Shown: positions 34,512-46,439 of the stretch, one piece after another | Layout: each line of letters begins with the position of its first letter | How positions within the stretch are numbered: the stretch's first letter is position 1 | NCBI GenBank assembly: GCA_016748015.1 | Contig: JAAOMT010000028.1 | Span: forward strand, 78,001 to 142,000 | From: Geosiphon pyriformis | Taxonomy: Eukaryota; Glomeromycota; Glomeromycetes; Archaeosporales; Geosiphonaceae | DNA: 64,000 nt | Reading direction: 5' to 3' | The notes under the pieces: generated by a model | Told to the model about the DNA's origin: nothing | Database searches by the model: none | What the model saw: the letters and a program-made list of their open reading frames with translations, nothing else | Program-made: the position numbers and the translations under genes

Positions 34512-35687
34512 ATGAATAAAGTCATTGAAAATAAAATGAAAGAAATTACCTCGTGTCATATAGAGCTTGCCGCAGCAAGCTTGACGATTCCTAGTTCTGC
34601 TTCACTCGTTATTAAAGGGAATATACACTTTAATCTTGCCTCTTCGTTAAAGCTTAGTCAAATAGTATTAAAATTGCATGGATACTCTCAATTTGATAAC
34701 TCACAAAAATCGGCCATTACGCGTAATGTGAATGTAAAAGATTTGATAAAACAGAAACTTACTGTTGTCAACATCACTACAAATTATCCCGTCGGTGGAA
34801 CAATTTTGCCGTTTGTCTTGATCATCAAAAACCCACAAGTGCTCCCGGCAAGTGTGGAAGGAAAACACGCGCAGATACGTTACGTTTTGATAGCAGAGCT
34901 GACCAAGGCGGGTCACCCACCCGGAGTCTTTAAAGCTACTAAAAATGTGATTTTACGAAAGAGGATATCGGAAGGCGTGATTGATCTAAATGAAAAATTG
35001 GTGTTGGAGGATGAAAAAGAGAATTTGCTAAAATATCGAGTTCTAGTTTCAAAATATTTAATTGTCAGTGACATCGCAGGGCAGGAAGGTGACGATGCAA
35101 TGCCACGCGGTACGATCAAAGTTGAAGCATCATTTGAATCGCTTGCCGAAAAAACTGCGGTAAAAGAGGTTAAAGTCGAGGCTTTTGAATATGAAATGTA
35201 TAATTTCGCTAAAGTTGGCACTACTAGTAGCGGTGGATCGACCTCGACTCCTACAAAACCGTGAGTTACAAAATCTTATCATCGAGGTTCTGCTTTCATT
35301 TTGGTAAAAATCACCAATTTTTATTTCCTCAATATCAGAACTGCAGGAGCTAAATCTGGGACAAAACCTAAATCCACAAATGTTGCTTCGCGTACAGCTG
35401 GCAAGATTCCAGCATTTTCTGCAATTTCCATTCCGAATCCACACCATACCAACCCTATTCTAACACCCGCACTCTCTATACCTATCGCTTCAACTGGCTC
35501 ACCCGTGGCAAATTTTGAAATTCCAATCACTACAAAAATGAAGCCGGACTCGAATGCATCATTTTTGGAGGTGAAACATGAAATTGTTTTGACAATTAGA
35601 TTCGAGAAGTTCATGCTAATGCCGCTCAAGTTGGAAGTACCCGTAATTGTGATTACCGATTCCGAAAACCAAGTTTCTGCCACATAG
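34512..35687 (+). CDS. Arrestin-domain protein (alpha-arrestin-like)
   Basis: Exons 34512-35260 and 35339-35687, 365 residues. The N-terminal arrestin-like beta-sandwich starts at 'SASLVIKGNIHF' and 'LSQIVLKLHGYSQF', with 'YPVGGTILPFVLIIKN' and 'IRYVLIAEL' as typical core strands. The C-terminal arrestin-like part after the intron is 'EVKHEIVLTIRFEKFMLMPL' and 'LEVPVIVITDSE'. Between them is a Ser/Thr/Pro-rich linker. Such proteins usually act as adaptors in ubiquitin-dependent endocytosis and sorting of transporters. I see no PPxY motif. An earlier in-frame ATG at 34428 exists, but that stretch looks like leader. Residues before the domain are short, so a truncated family member is possible. 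Confidence 0.75.
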
Positions 35688-36012
35688 TGCAATAAGAGTT
35701 GTTAAAAAAACAAATCGATGATTTCTCTCGATTACCTTTTCGGGCCCGATATAAACGGTTTACTTATCCTTGGGACTCAATATTTTGTTTTTTTTATTGA
35801 ACTACAGACGGTGGATTATGTTATATTATTAACGAAAGAAAGCTATGCGTAAATGAATATATTCACAAAGGGGAGAAAGTATATTGTACAAAGTTTAAAG
35901 TCCATATCTACAGAGATCATAAAAGATTTTTCTAAAAAATCAAAACCTTAAAAAACTTGCCATATAGAGCATAGAAAGAAATCAGATCATATAATAAATA
36001 ATATAGATTTCA

Positions 36013-38489
36013 TCACAAATCGCCGAGTTCTTTTTTTATTTTACTAATTTCTAGTTGTAACTCATCCAACGAAGCCTTTAATGTTATCACGTCGTCAAAT
36101 TTCCTTTTTCTGGTCGCTTCTTGTATAAAACCTTGAACTTGTTTTTGTTGTTCTACTAACACGGCCAATTGCTGTCGTGGCTTTTCTTCGCCTTTTACTG
36201 ATCGACTAGATGAGACAGAAAGGGATCGAGGGCGTCCATTTGTCCATGCAGCAAGGATAGCATCGGGGGAATCAGAATCCTCGTCATCGTCCTCGTCCTC
36301 GTCTGGGCCCTGGGTTTTCCGCTGCTGGGGATCATTTTTCAAGATCTTTGGCAGCATCGATAAGGGCAACATATTTTGTTGCAAGTATTGATTTGCAGCA
36401 AGGTGAATGTTGGATTGTAACCGTTTTTCTGAATTATTATTGTGGGGTAATGAATTGATTTTTTTACTAATAAAGTCAAATTGGGCGAAATTATCCAGGA
36501 GCTCCTTGCGTGTTCGAGTAGCTAGCTGATAATCTGCGTGCGTTTGGTTAACGATTTCCTTGGTCCTATGAAGTTCAGAATGAAATACTGGGGTTGAACG
36601 TGATAATTTCTCAAATCATTAATAAAATTCAAATATAAATCTTAACTGTAACATGTCAAGCATGTCTTGGAATTTTGGTAAAGTTTTATCAATCGCATGT
36701 CGGATCTTTGTCAATTTCTAGGATCGAATAAAGCAGTTAGAAAGGATAGCCCGAGATTTTGAAACAATCTCCTCATACCTGATATAGCAAGACTACCTGG
36801 GCCGGTTTGGAGAGTTCCTCGTTGTACTCTCTCCGCCTAAAATTGAAGAACATCTTTGGGTCAAATATTGTATCCTCTATAGTGATCATGAAAATGAAAC
36901 ATCTTCAAATACCTGAACACAGCTGTTCGGCATTCTCGACAAACACGAACCTCCCCAACGGGATCTTGATCCACTGGATCTGACATAGGAAAAGACAGGT
37001 AATGAATAAGATATTCAAGCAGTTTAAAGATTTTTATCGTTGTCATTTAACAAACCTGGATTATTATGCAGATTTAAAGAAACTTTTGATGAGCATTTTT
37101 CACAAATAACACGTCCACATAGCCGACAATGATGTTTGCGATTTGTGATTTTTCCGAATGAAGTCCTATGTGGATAAAAATCATAAATCGGGGAGCAATA
37201 GATTATGAATCAAAAGAGATTGAAAGGGGTATTAAGTTCAAGATAGCACTTACTTGCAAATAGGGCAATTGGTTACGGAGGAATCATCCTCCCATTTTAC
37301 GATTGCCTGTTCAGACACTATTTTCAAGAAAGATGATAATAAAAATATCCTTGCTGTATGCCGTTAAGAAAAACTTGAAAATTTCAAACCTCTACGTCGA
37401 TGCTTAAGTGTTGTCAGAGGTGGTTTTAAACCAGTATTACTGAAATTCGTTGGCTTGGCTGGGGTGGCATATAGCTTTGCGAGCTGAAAGTATCATAGGA
37501 TGGATACCAAATCATATATATTATAGATTGTGGTGAAGCAGCTTTGCCATCCAATGTCATATGAAGAAGCACTACCTTTTCCAGCCTCTTCTCCAATCGA
37601 TTTCCTTCCAAGTGGGCTTTCTCCATGCCTTTATGGCGAGCTTTAGCAAAAGCTGTTGTATGACTTTTCGTGAAACCTATTCAGATGGGGAAAATGGGAC
37701 TAGATTGACACACTTTGAAAACCAGTTTCTTTGGAAAAGAAAACGGTAAATTAAAAATTAATAAATATCGTTACTAAACTAACCCTCGATATCTAAGTAT
37801 CCATCGCGCGATTCAAAACAATCATCGCACACTCGACACCAAGTTCCATCGACTGGATCATGTTTAGCCAACTTATTTAATTTTATTTGTAGATGGCAAT
37901 GGGAATCACAAAATAGCTTCCCGCATCTAAAATGAAAATCAGTGTCAAAATCGAAACCGAATTGAATCGCGTATCGATATTTAGATAAATAGGCATACTT
38001 TCTACAATTTTGCTTTCCATTTTTCAAGTTAAGCTGCTTATCACAATTGGATTTCGTGCAAAAATCGTTTTCGCTAGGAAGTTGCCAATGTCCTTTGGCC
38101 ACATAATCAGGTTGTTCATCACTGATCATACCAACGTCTAGTTCGTTCAACTTACTGATCACTGTTTGTGACAAGTTACTCGAGATGTTAGTGAGTTTAG
38201 TCCTAGTCAGCGGTGCTTTAGAAAGTTGCTTCCCAATGGTATTCTGTGCATTTCGAAACCAATTCAAAATTCCGTCCTTTTGGTCAATCGAAGTGTCGCT
38301 ATGAAGATCGTCGAGATGTTGGTTGAGCTGGAGGAGCGAAATCATGGTTTCGTTACATATTGGACACTCAAGTTGTTGTAGGTTTGAAGAATCATCGAAT
38401 ATTAATGATTCTCGTGGTGAGTTATTTCCCAGGAAAGGTGAAGGTGTTGAACTATTTGAAAGTGATCCACTATCTGATACAGAACTCAT
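36013..38489 (-). CDS. Double-FYVE endosomal protein, Pep7/Vac1 (rabenosyn-5) type
   Basis: Ten exons (minus): 38489-37999, 37926-37784, 37676-37576, 37483-37390, 37317-37254, 37165-37056, 36979-36913, 36836-36779, 36717-36647 and 36565-36013; all phases agree and give 583 residues. In order: a C2H2-like finger 'CPICNETMISLLQLNQHLDD', a first variant FYVE/PHD-like zinc domain ('CRKCGKLFCDSH', 'WCRVCDDCF'), the FYVE domain proper ('RKHHCRLCGRVICEKCSSK', 'VRVCRECR'), a helical region ('IRHAIDKTLPKFQDMLDMLQ'), and a C-terminal coiled coil 'QGFIQEATRKRKFDDVITLK' like the Rab-binding region of rabenosyn. FYVE domains bind PI3P on early endosomes; Pep7 links Vps21/Rab5, Vps45 and SNAREs. An upstream ATG at 38600 would add 37 residues. 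Confidence 0.9.
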
Positions 38490-38837
38490 TTTTGAAGGAA
38501 TTATTCGTAGCAACGAAAAGGTTGAAAATTTTCGTGCAAGACTTGTGTAAAATGGGGTATGATTGATCTCCCAGCTACACTGATCCAGACCAATAGACAT
38601 TAACGATCAGAACATGCCAAGTGTTTCTTGAATTCAAAATTTCGCTTTTGATTAGTAAATTTATGACCTAACTTTAGTTCTAACAGATGATTATTATTTC
38701 CGTCAATTGAATTATGCAAGCAAATTTTAGTGTCCTTATTTTCGCGGAGCAGAGCTCAACACTAATATTTAATATAATATATATATTTACTATAATAGTA
38801 TGTACATTTTGTGCATAAAGCCAATATTTATGCGATT

Positions 38838-41478
38838 TCAATCCAACCTCAACCCCCTTAAAATCTCCCTCAACCTTGTCTCCGTATCTTCTCGTTCTTC
38901 ATTATGCCAGAACTGTCTACCTCTCTCCTCTCTTTCAAAAACTACCCTCTGAATACTAGAATCAGATGGAGCCACCGGTAAAGAGCCCTTCTCCAACCAC
39001 TTCTTTTTCAACTCATACTCCTCCTTTAAGATGAGTTCATCAGCCCAACTCGGAAAAGCCAACAGACATTGCTGCACTGTATATCGCAGCAAACCAAGAA
39101 TGTGTTCGGTAAACCAGATCAATCCAAAGGTCACGAATACAGAAGCACCGGTCGCATAGGCATTCGTACTGGGATGATAAAGATGGACGAGGGATGGGTT
39201 GGTAATGGATGAGAGCCAGGTGATCATGGTCTATATCGAATATGAAAAGGAAATTTCTTATTTCCTTTTGTTCACTCATTATGAATGAAAAACAGGCAAA
39301 AAAATTACCAAATTATCCAACCACGGCCCAATGCTGTCAGCCCGCGCCGGGATTGGTCTTCTGGTGTGAACGCAAAGTTTAATTGCATCGGAACGAAGTT
39401 CAACCCAATTGTTTAATAATGCAAACACAGGCGCCAAGGGCCAAGCTGGCGAGAACAGGCTCACATATCCATACTATTTAGATTTAAAGCAATTTTAAAA
39501 TGGATCAATGAATAAATAACTTCAAAAGAATGACATACTTGAGTAATCAGCTCAGCATAATCTTCGTAAATCTCATACACGGGCAACGAAACCTCTTTAC
39601 GAACTCTACTCAAAAAGGCCTCCTCATTTTCATCGTCACTAGATTGACTATTCTTCCGATTGAGTGTTCGGTCAATAGTTCGACTGACGCCTCCTGATAT
39701 TATTCGGGTCAAGTAGGGTACGACCAGTTCCATAAATAAACTCGTCCCTTGACCAGTAATGATGAAATATTTAAGCTCAGTTTTGAGTCGCATAGGCCCA
39801 ACTGGCTTCAAGGTGAGAGATAATCCCATAGCATCAAAAATCGTTTGGAAGAATTGACCGATTTGCGCGTTATAAGGAATATAAATCCACCCGATAAAGA
39901 ATATCGAAAGATACCCCACAAGGAAGTTAGCGATAAATATCTTTTGTGTCAGGCTAAATTCGTAATTCGATTCTGTCTCGTTATTTTCATACTCATTGAG
40001 GCGTCGAGCAATTCTTATGTAAACGATATTAAGAGTAGGAACCAATGCGCAGTAGAGAAATGTTGGGAGGTATACCTAATATCATGATTAATTATTTTAG
40101 TTATGCTTGAAACATAAAGGGAAATTTGAGGCTATTACTTGCCACTTGATTTCTGAATGGTCCGGTATAATATTCGGAGATAATTAATTCCAAGACAATA
40201 TAAATAATGAGTACAGCAGCTAGAATCAGGCTGAATAATAATATGACAGGCGCAGCAATGATCCGTCTTAACCATCTCTTCCAGAATGGAAAGTAAGGTT
40301 GCAATTCCCCGGTGATAGGGTTCTGAATTAATGCCTCTTGTTGGAAAGTCGGTCGCCGTTGTTCAACACGAGAAAAGTTATGAACACCCCACCAGATCGA
40401 TAATTCTCGTTCTTTTCGACGCCAAAACTCGGTAAAGATCACAGACCAGATGACAGTAAAGACCGCAAACGGAATTGAATAATCGTTCAGAAATAAATAA
40501 GTTAGCAGACCAGCGACTGATGGCGCAATCAACCATAGGCAATAAAATTGCAGGAAAGCGAAGTAAAAGGCGATCTGAAAGAGAAGTAAATAAATTCTTA
40601 GATTTAAAATAGAAATAGATTTTAGAAAGATAATGTTGATGAAGAATCGTATTTACCTTTTCACCAAAATGATTTCTTAAATTCATTAAATCATGTTTAT
40701 CGATTACCCATTTTGTCGACCAAGATTTTATCCAGTTCTACGAGTTATAAATATATGACGGGGATGATGTATCATTTCTTCTTTTTCAAAGAGGAAACTT
40801 GAAAGTCTATGAATTCGAGAAAGCTGACCTTACTTGATTATAATCCCTATCATGAATAGGTAATAGACTGGTGACAAGTTCGAAATCACCTAAGCGAGGA
40901 TAAATGCCAGCGCCATCGTCATTTGTCGACCGGGTAATGATATCGTGGACCAGCCTTAATCGCTCGGCCTCATTTAACGAGACATCGCTTCCTGAGACAT
41001 TGTCATCATCGATATCTCGGATTCGAACGCCCTTTAACCAGTCGTGAACTCTGAAGACGGATAAAATATTTATACACTCGTTAGTACAATTGGATTTCAA
41101 TTTATTTTCGAATACTCAAAATTCAAAGCCAAAATATTAGATTTTTAAATACCTGGCGCGATAAACTTCTTTTTTTAACCTTTCAGCCGAGCAGAGCACA
41201 AAAATGAATATCATGTCTTCTTGGCTCCGTGATAATTCGCACTCGAGGCCAACATTCTCTAGATTCTTTAAGACTAGTTTGCATGTGTCAAGCAGCTTGG
41301 ACTTAAAGTGCTCTCTATTTGTGAGAAACGGAACTTTCGAATCGATTACAAGAACGTAGTCAGCGAACCCTTCTTTGCCGCCTACTTGGCGCAGCTGATG
41401 AAATATGAGACGCTGTGCGTCTTGAATCATACGGGCTGCAGAGGCTGTAGTTGTTAAAGGGATGTATTCGTCAGCCAT
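38838..41478 (-). CDS. Anoctamin/TMEM16 family membrane protein
   Basis: Seven exons (minus): 41478-41153, 41050-40834, 40737-40657, 40574-40143 (or 40146), 40075-39539, 39473-39309 and 39230-38838, about 715 residues. The cytosolic N-terminal dimerisation-type domain ('YVLVIDSKVPFL', 'FIFVLCSAERL') precedes 'MNLRNHFGEKIAFYFAFLQF', the usual entry to the first membrane helix. Several more membrane segments follow ('LLTYLFLNDYSIPFAVFTVI', 'VILLFSLILAAVLIIYIVLE', 'IFIANFLVGYLSIFFIGWIY', 'ASVFVTFGLIWFTEHIL'), with 'FWRRKERELSIWWGV' between helices. Family members are lipid scramblases or ER-plasma-membrane tethers (Ist2 in yeast, ANO10 in animals); the Ist2/ANO10 side fits best. The C-terminal tail is charged and short, without the long Ist2 tail. 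Confidence 0.88.
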
Positions 41479-41712
41479 GGCTGAAATTTTTCAAACCAAA
41501 ATTTTTTTTTTGCGGGATTTTGACTTATTAACTTTTGTAAAAGCGCAGTAGTTATTGGCTAACTTGTTTGAGCAGAAACCGTGCTCAACACGTTGTTTAA
41601 ACGAGATCTCACGTTTGTGTAATTTCCTACTATGGAAATCCTTTACTTTTCGCAAATTCTCAAATAAATTTTTAATTTTTCCAGTTTGCTTTCCCATTAC
41701 TTTAGGTTTCAC

Positions 41713-43645
41713 TATTAAAACTCACCTCTGATATATGTGTCAAAGTTGAAAACTTTCTTTGTTATGGGAGTGAGGCAGAATTTTGAAATCCGAAACAATA
41801 TTATGACCACACCAAATCTTTTGGGTGCTAATCTTATTTGGACCAGCGGAGGTAAACTGAGACTAAACATGTAATTGGTTTCCTTCGCAGAAAACAAGAG
41901 AAAGTGAAAAACGGAAGTGAACCTGATTTGAAATAACGAAGCGGAGACAAAACTAAGCACCAAACAAATGGATATTTTTATTTTTATTTATTAGGAAAAT
42001 GTAGATATGCCACTCCGGATGGATTGTAACCCGCCACAGTAGGTAGACATTGCTAAATAAGAGGACTATTTCCTGCATGAGGATCAAGCAATGCCTGGGG
42101 GACCCCGAGCGCCATTTCATCTCTGTCGATTACAGCCTTATTTGGATAAAAACACGGACTCTTAACGTTGACGGAAACGGTAATGTGCCTAGCAGACCAT
42201 TTTCCGGCGTAATTTTCCTCGCCTTACGATTCGTCATGTTTGATAAGTCAAACGCGGGATGACGATTGCGTCAAACTCGCGAATAAAGAACACAATTACC
42301 CCTCCGTGGATTTCACTCTTCAGATGCAACTCCTTCGTCGTATTTGCGAGACTACTTTTTCGAGTCGCCAGGCCCATCGTTTATTATGCTTTGAAGGAGA
42401 AACGAGGTCATCTGCCTGCTTGGGTTTCGCGTAATTGTCTTTGAGTCTCATAGACCCGGGAAAACGCTTATTTGTTGGTTTGTCGAGAACTCGTAAGTTT
42501 GCCCTCGGATGTAATCTTGTGCAGATAGGCACGTATTGTTTCTGCGCTTAGTTTCGGAGTGGAAAGGCCATAGCACGCGTTTATTCTTATTACAAAAAAA
42601 ATTGAAATTGAAAAATGTAGTTCTAGAATTTAAAGAAACTAAAATCTTTACTTGTGTCGATGTGAATATACATGAATTGACGAAGTGTGAAGATATGAGG
42701 CATAAAAACGATTCCACGATGTGATGACTTACATGACTGAAACGTAAAAAGTGCTGGCGCACCTTGTAACTAATAATTTTCCCTCACACTGTTAATGGCT
42801 TCATCAGTGATATTAGCAGGAGCTAAATCTCAGCAACCTCTTAAGACAGACGACGGTTGGCATTTTGCTTCTTTAACACGATAAAACGCCCTTTGTTCCA
42901 CCCCATTACGATATTAAAGGCAAATATCGCCAAGCCCACCCGCCGCTTCAAGAACTGCTTCTGAGGGTGGTTGGGATACACCTTGACCAGTTTAGAGTTT
43001 CTCCAGAGAGTCGTCCCTTGTTGCGTAGTGCACTTTTTTCTTATTTAGCTGCTCGCCGTTCTTGCATTCTCCAGATTAAGAAAGTGTCGCTGGAAAAGAT
43101 ATCCTGAGAAAGTTCGTGCTTTTCTGAGGTTTCGTTGTCCAAGAGAACCATGAGTTACAGAAGGGAATATATATTAGAGGAAAGACAAAGCGGGAGACGG
43201 CTGCAATAGGCAACCACAACTTCTGAGGCCACTCTGCGACTTGCCCATTCCAATGTGGCCTTAAGTCCTGGTCGTTTTAACTTGGCAGAGCCGATATCAC
43301 TGAGAAGTTCGTAGGTTGGAAATCGAGAAAGAAGAAGCCGCTTTTGTCGCTTAAAATCCTATTTTGCTTGGCGTTAAAGCGACTGGCATAGAAGTAACCT
43401 TTCTTAATAGCGGAAGTGGTGGGGCAGCGGTGGTAGGCCGCATTATGGAAAAGTGTGCAGAGAAATAGATGGAAAGAGAAAAATATTAGTTAAACATTTT
43501 CAAGTTATTATTATATAAATCCAGTAATTATTTATTTTTGTAATAATAAAAGATTAAATTCCGCATTCACAAATAATTAATAATTCAGTCTGCTTTATGG
43601 TCAGATGCTCTGAATTTCTCTTATTGTTGACTCAATTCTGAAATT
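41713..43645. other. Divergent intergenic region with a GC-richer noncoding stretch
   Basis: Between the starts of the anoctamin and UPF3 genes. I find no gene. From about 42050 to 43440 the base composition is clearly less AT-rich, and CG dinucleotides are common, unlike both repeat compartments. Short reading frames on both strands have no recognisable family or splice-linked continuation. Promoter elements are expected near 41480-41720 and 43450-43645, but none can be named. Confidence 0.5.
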
Positions 43646-45825
43646 ATGGCAACCACATTGAGTGCCTCTAGCAAAACTCCAAAGTCGAGTGGTTCTAAAG
43701 CTAAAAAAGCTAAATCAAAACGTACAGGACGGAAACTTGCCACTAGGACAAAAGTAATTGTTCGTCGTTTACCTCCTAACGTCCCAGAGGAAAAGTTTTT
43801 AGAGTCGGTCAAACCTTGGGCTAACGAGCTAACCACTGACTGGTACGTGTTTTACCCTGGTAGAGTTAGCAAAAGGTAAAGAAAAGACTTGTATATCTTT
43901 GATTATCCAAATTATCGTCGATTTCTTGGTGATCAAACTCTTGGGAACTTTTTTCGAGGTTCATAGCAAGAATAAGGAAAACATATTCTCGCGAGCTTAT
44001 TTTCACTTCAAAACCAGCGAAAATGTGTTAGAATTTCATCGTGGATATGATAATCATTTGTTTATTGACAGTAAAGGTTTGATTCAGAAAGTTTGTCCAA
44101 AATCGTTTACAATTGAAAAACCCAGCTATTAATTCATCAACAATTTTGACCAGGAGTCGAAACGAGGGCTATAGTCGAATTTGCAACTTTTCAGAAATTG
44201 CCCAAAGACCATAAGAAAGTCGACCCACGACAGGGAACTATTGATAGCGGTAAATTTTAAAAAAATTACCAGATCCTTACTACTCTTCTCTCTAGATTTT
44301 ACCCTTTTATATTCAACGAATAGATCTTGATTACCTCGCGTTTGTTGAATCATTGAAGGCGGAAGAAAATGCTCAAACTGCTTCAAAGGAGATTAATGCT
44401 GCCTCAGAATCAGGCGCTACCCAGCTTGAAAGATTGGAGACAAAATTAGCTGCTATTGCTGGTGCGAACTCTATATATTACAATATTTCAATTCAACCAT
44501 CCTAAAATTTCTATTATTTTAATAAACGTCTAAATACAATTATCAAAGCAAACGCAGCTGCTGTCGCAGCTGCTGTTCGAAAACCAAAAACAACACCACT
44601 ATTAGAGCATATCCGTGCATTAAAGTCTGGAACAAAAGCGAAATCTCCAACTTTAAAGTCACCTCCAATGGGTATCTTGGTTTCTCCTGTTTCACCCAAA
44701 GTGCCAAACAATGGATCACCCAACCCATCTAATAAACAATTATTACGTGCAAATAAAACGCCTGAGCTTGTCCCGCGATTGCCTCTGTCGGCTCCTGGAA
44801 GCCCCGGAAAACCAAGTAGAAAAGAAAGAGAGAGGAAGAAGCGAGAAAAAGAAAAAGAAAGAAGAGATAAAGGAAAAGAAAGAGAGAAAGATAAGCAGAA
44901 GGAAAAGGGAAAGGAAGAGAGAGAGAAGGAAAAAGATAAAGAGACGGAGGGTTCTTTTAAAGAACAGGATAAAGGAAATCAAACTCACGAAGCTAAAGAT
45001 GCAGGGAAAGAAAAGGACATTGGAAAAGACCGCGAGTTTATTAGAGAAAAGGAGAGAGAAAGAAGAAAGCAAAGGGATCGTGAGAGACGCGAAGCTAAAG
45101 CACAAGCTGCTGTTGCTCAATCACAGCAGTCACAATACCCGGCTTCGACAACCTCTGATACCAATAATACAAATCCGGATAGGAGTTCAGAAAAAAGTCC
45201 AGAGAGAAGATTTGATCGTAGAGACGCGAAAAGAAAAATCTCCATTCAACAGAGGCAAAAAGATCAAATCCGACAAATAATTCAACGTCCTTCTGCTACG
45301 AAGGAAGAGGAATCTGAAGCGGTTCAACCAACTGAATTGTCAGCTACCGCTACAGCGAAACCAACTTCCCAGCCAGAGAGTATAAATCCATCATCTCATC
45401 CTCCCTCTCCTTTAAGCGCACCAAAAACACCAACATCTCCTACAAGACCTAAAGAGCATCATCCTCGTCGTCGTGACCGTGACCGTGATCGAGACCGCAA
45501 CAAAAGGCAAAGTGCAGAAATGAAACCGATACCTCAAATAAAAATTTTGACCAAACCACCCACGCCTAAGTTAACTGATAAAATATCCGAAAGTCTTCCA
45601 TCTTATGCTACTAGTCCAAATGCTTCATCAATCACCTCTGGATTGACTACTGATATAACAAATAATGGTACCCCGACTATTGTAGCATCCACCAGTTCCT
45701 CCAGTCCTATTGTTGAACCAATTGCTACTGTGAAAACTGCAACACAACAACAACACAATGGTCCCCATAGTCCGTATCGAGGGCGTGGTGGACGAGGCTA
45801 TTTTGGTAAACGTGGACGTTGGTAA
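43646..45825 (+). CDS. UPF3: Nonsense-mediated mRNA decay factor UPF3
   Basis: Exons 43646-43875, 43967-44076, 44154-44249, 44324-44461 and 44549-45825 give 616 residues, all phases consistent. The Smg4/UPF3 RRM-like domain spans about residues 35-175: 'TKVIVRRLPPNVPEEKFLES', 'FSRAYFHFK', 'IVEFATFQKLPKDHKKVDPR' and 'QGTIDSDLDYLAFVESL'. Then come an Ala-rich linker, a Lys/Glu/Arg repeat region (about 44820-45080), a Ser/Thr/Pro-rich part and an RG-rich end 'PYRGRGGRGYFGKRGRW'. UPF3 joins UPF2 to exon-junction or terminating-ribosome complexes. The long charged region is the main unusual part. The splice choice in exon 4 (44324) skips two earlier AG sites that give a stop or a 23-bp intron. Confidence 0.9.
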
Positions 45826-45829
45826 TGAT

Positions 45830-46430
45830 TCAATCACGACTTAATGTTCTTTGTTTCAATTTCTTAACAGGAATGGAAATCGGCTTCGACAGTGTAGGAT
45901 AAAAAATTCGGTCATCATTTCAAAATGTGTCCAGTGATAATATATCATTTTAACAGCGAATTTTAATTTTTAGCGCTAAATGATTCAACTATTTATTGAA
46001 TTTCATATGCTTTTATTTGTCAACTCAACTGATCAATTTCATTATAATGTACCTCACTTGTTTAAATGCTTTCAAAAATACCAACAGACTGAAATAATAA
46101 ATTATGTAAAAAGGTAATCTATTTTTTTGATTAAGCAAGAATTCAAAAACAAGATAAAAATCCATTTATTTATTCAGAATTAATGTTTAAAAATATGGGG
46201 TAAAAAACTTGTGTCTTCAATTGTAAAAAGTTGGAGAAAAAACTACATAACAAAAATATAAACACAATTATTTAGTTGTACTGTTTTAAAACAAATAAAA
46301 TCAAAATTAAATATAATTTAAAATTTTATTTAAAATTTTTATTATTAAAATTTATTAATTATAAATTATTATTTTTACAATAATATTAAATACAAAATAA
46401 AAAAGCTTTTTTATCTTTTTTCTAAAAATC
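45830..46430. other. UPF3 3' flank grading into AT-rich repeat DNA
   Basis: About 300 bp of ordinary 3' flank, with AATAAT/AATAAA-like sites near 46095, then A/T-rich sequence with no gene up to the LINE-3 start. Confidence 0.4.
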
Positions 46431-46439
46431 TTAAAAAAA

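Noticed and set aside
38490-38600. Upstream ATG of the FYVE protein gene
   Set aside because: The 37 added residues have no family counterpart. 'MSSVSDSG' at 38489 looks like a more natural start, but this is not proven.
41491-41712. 73-codon basic frame (minus) upstream of the anoctamin gene
   Set aside because: No family match, low complexity, and it lies where the anoctamin promoter and 5' UTR should be.
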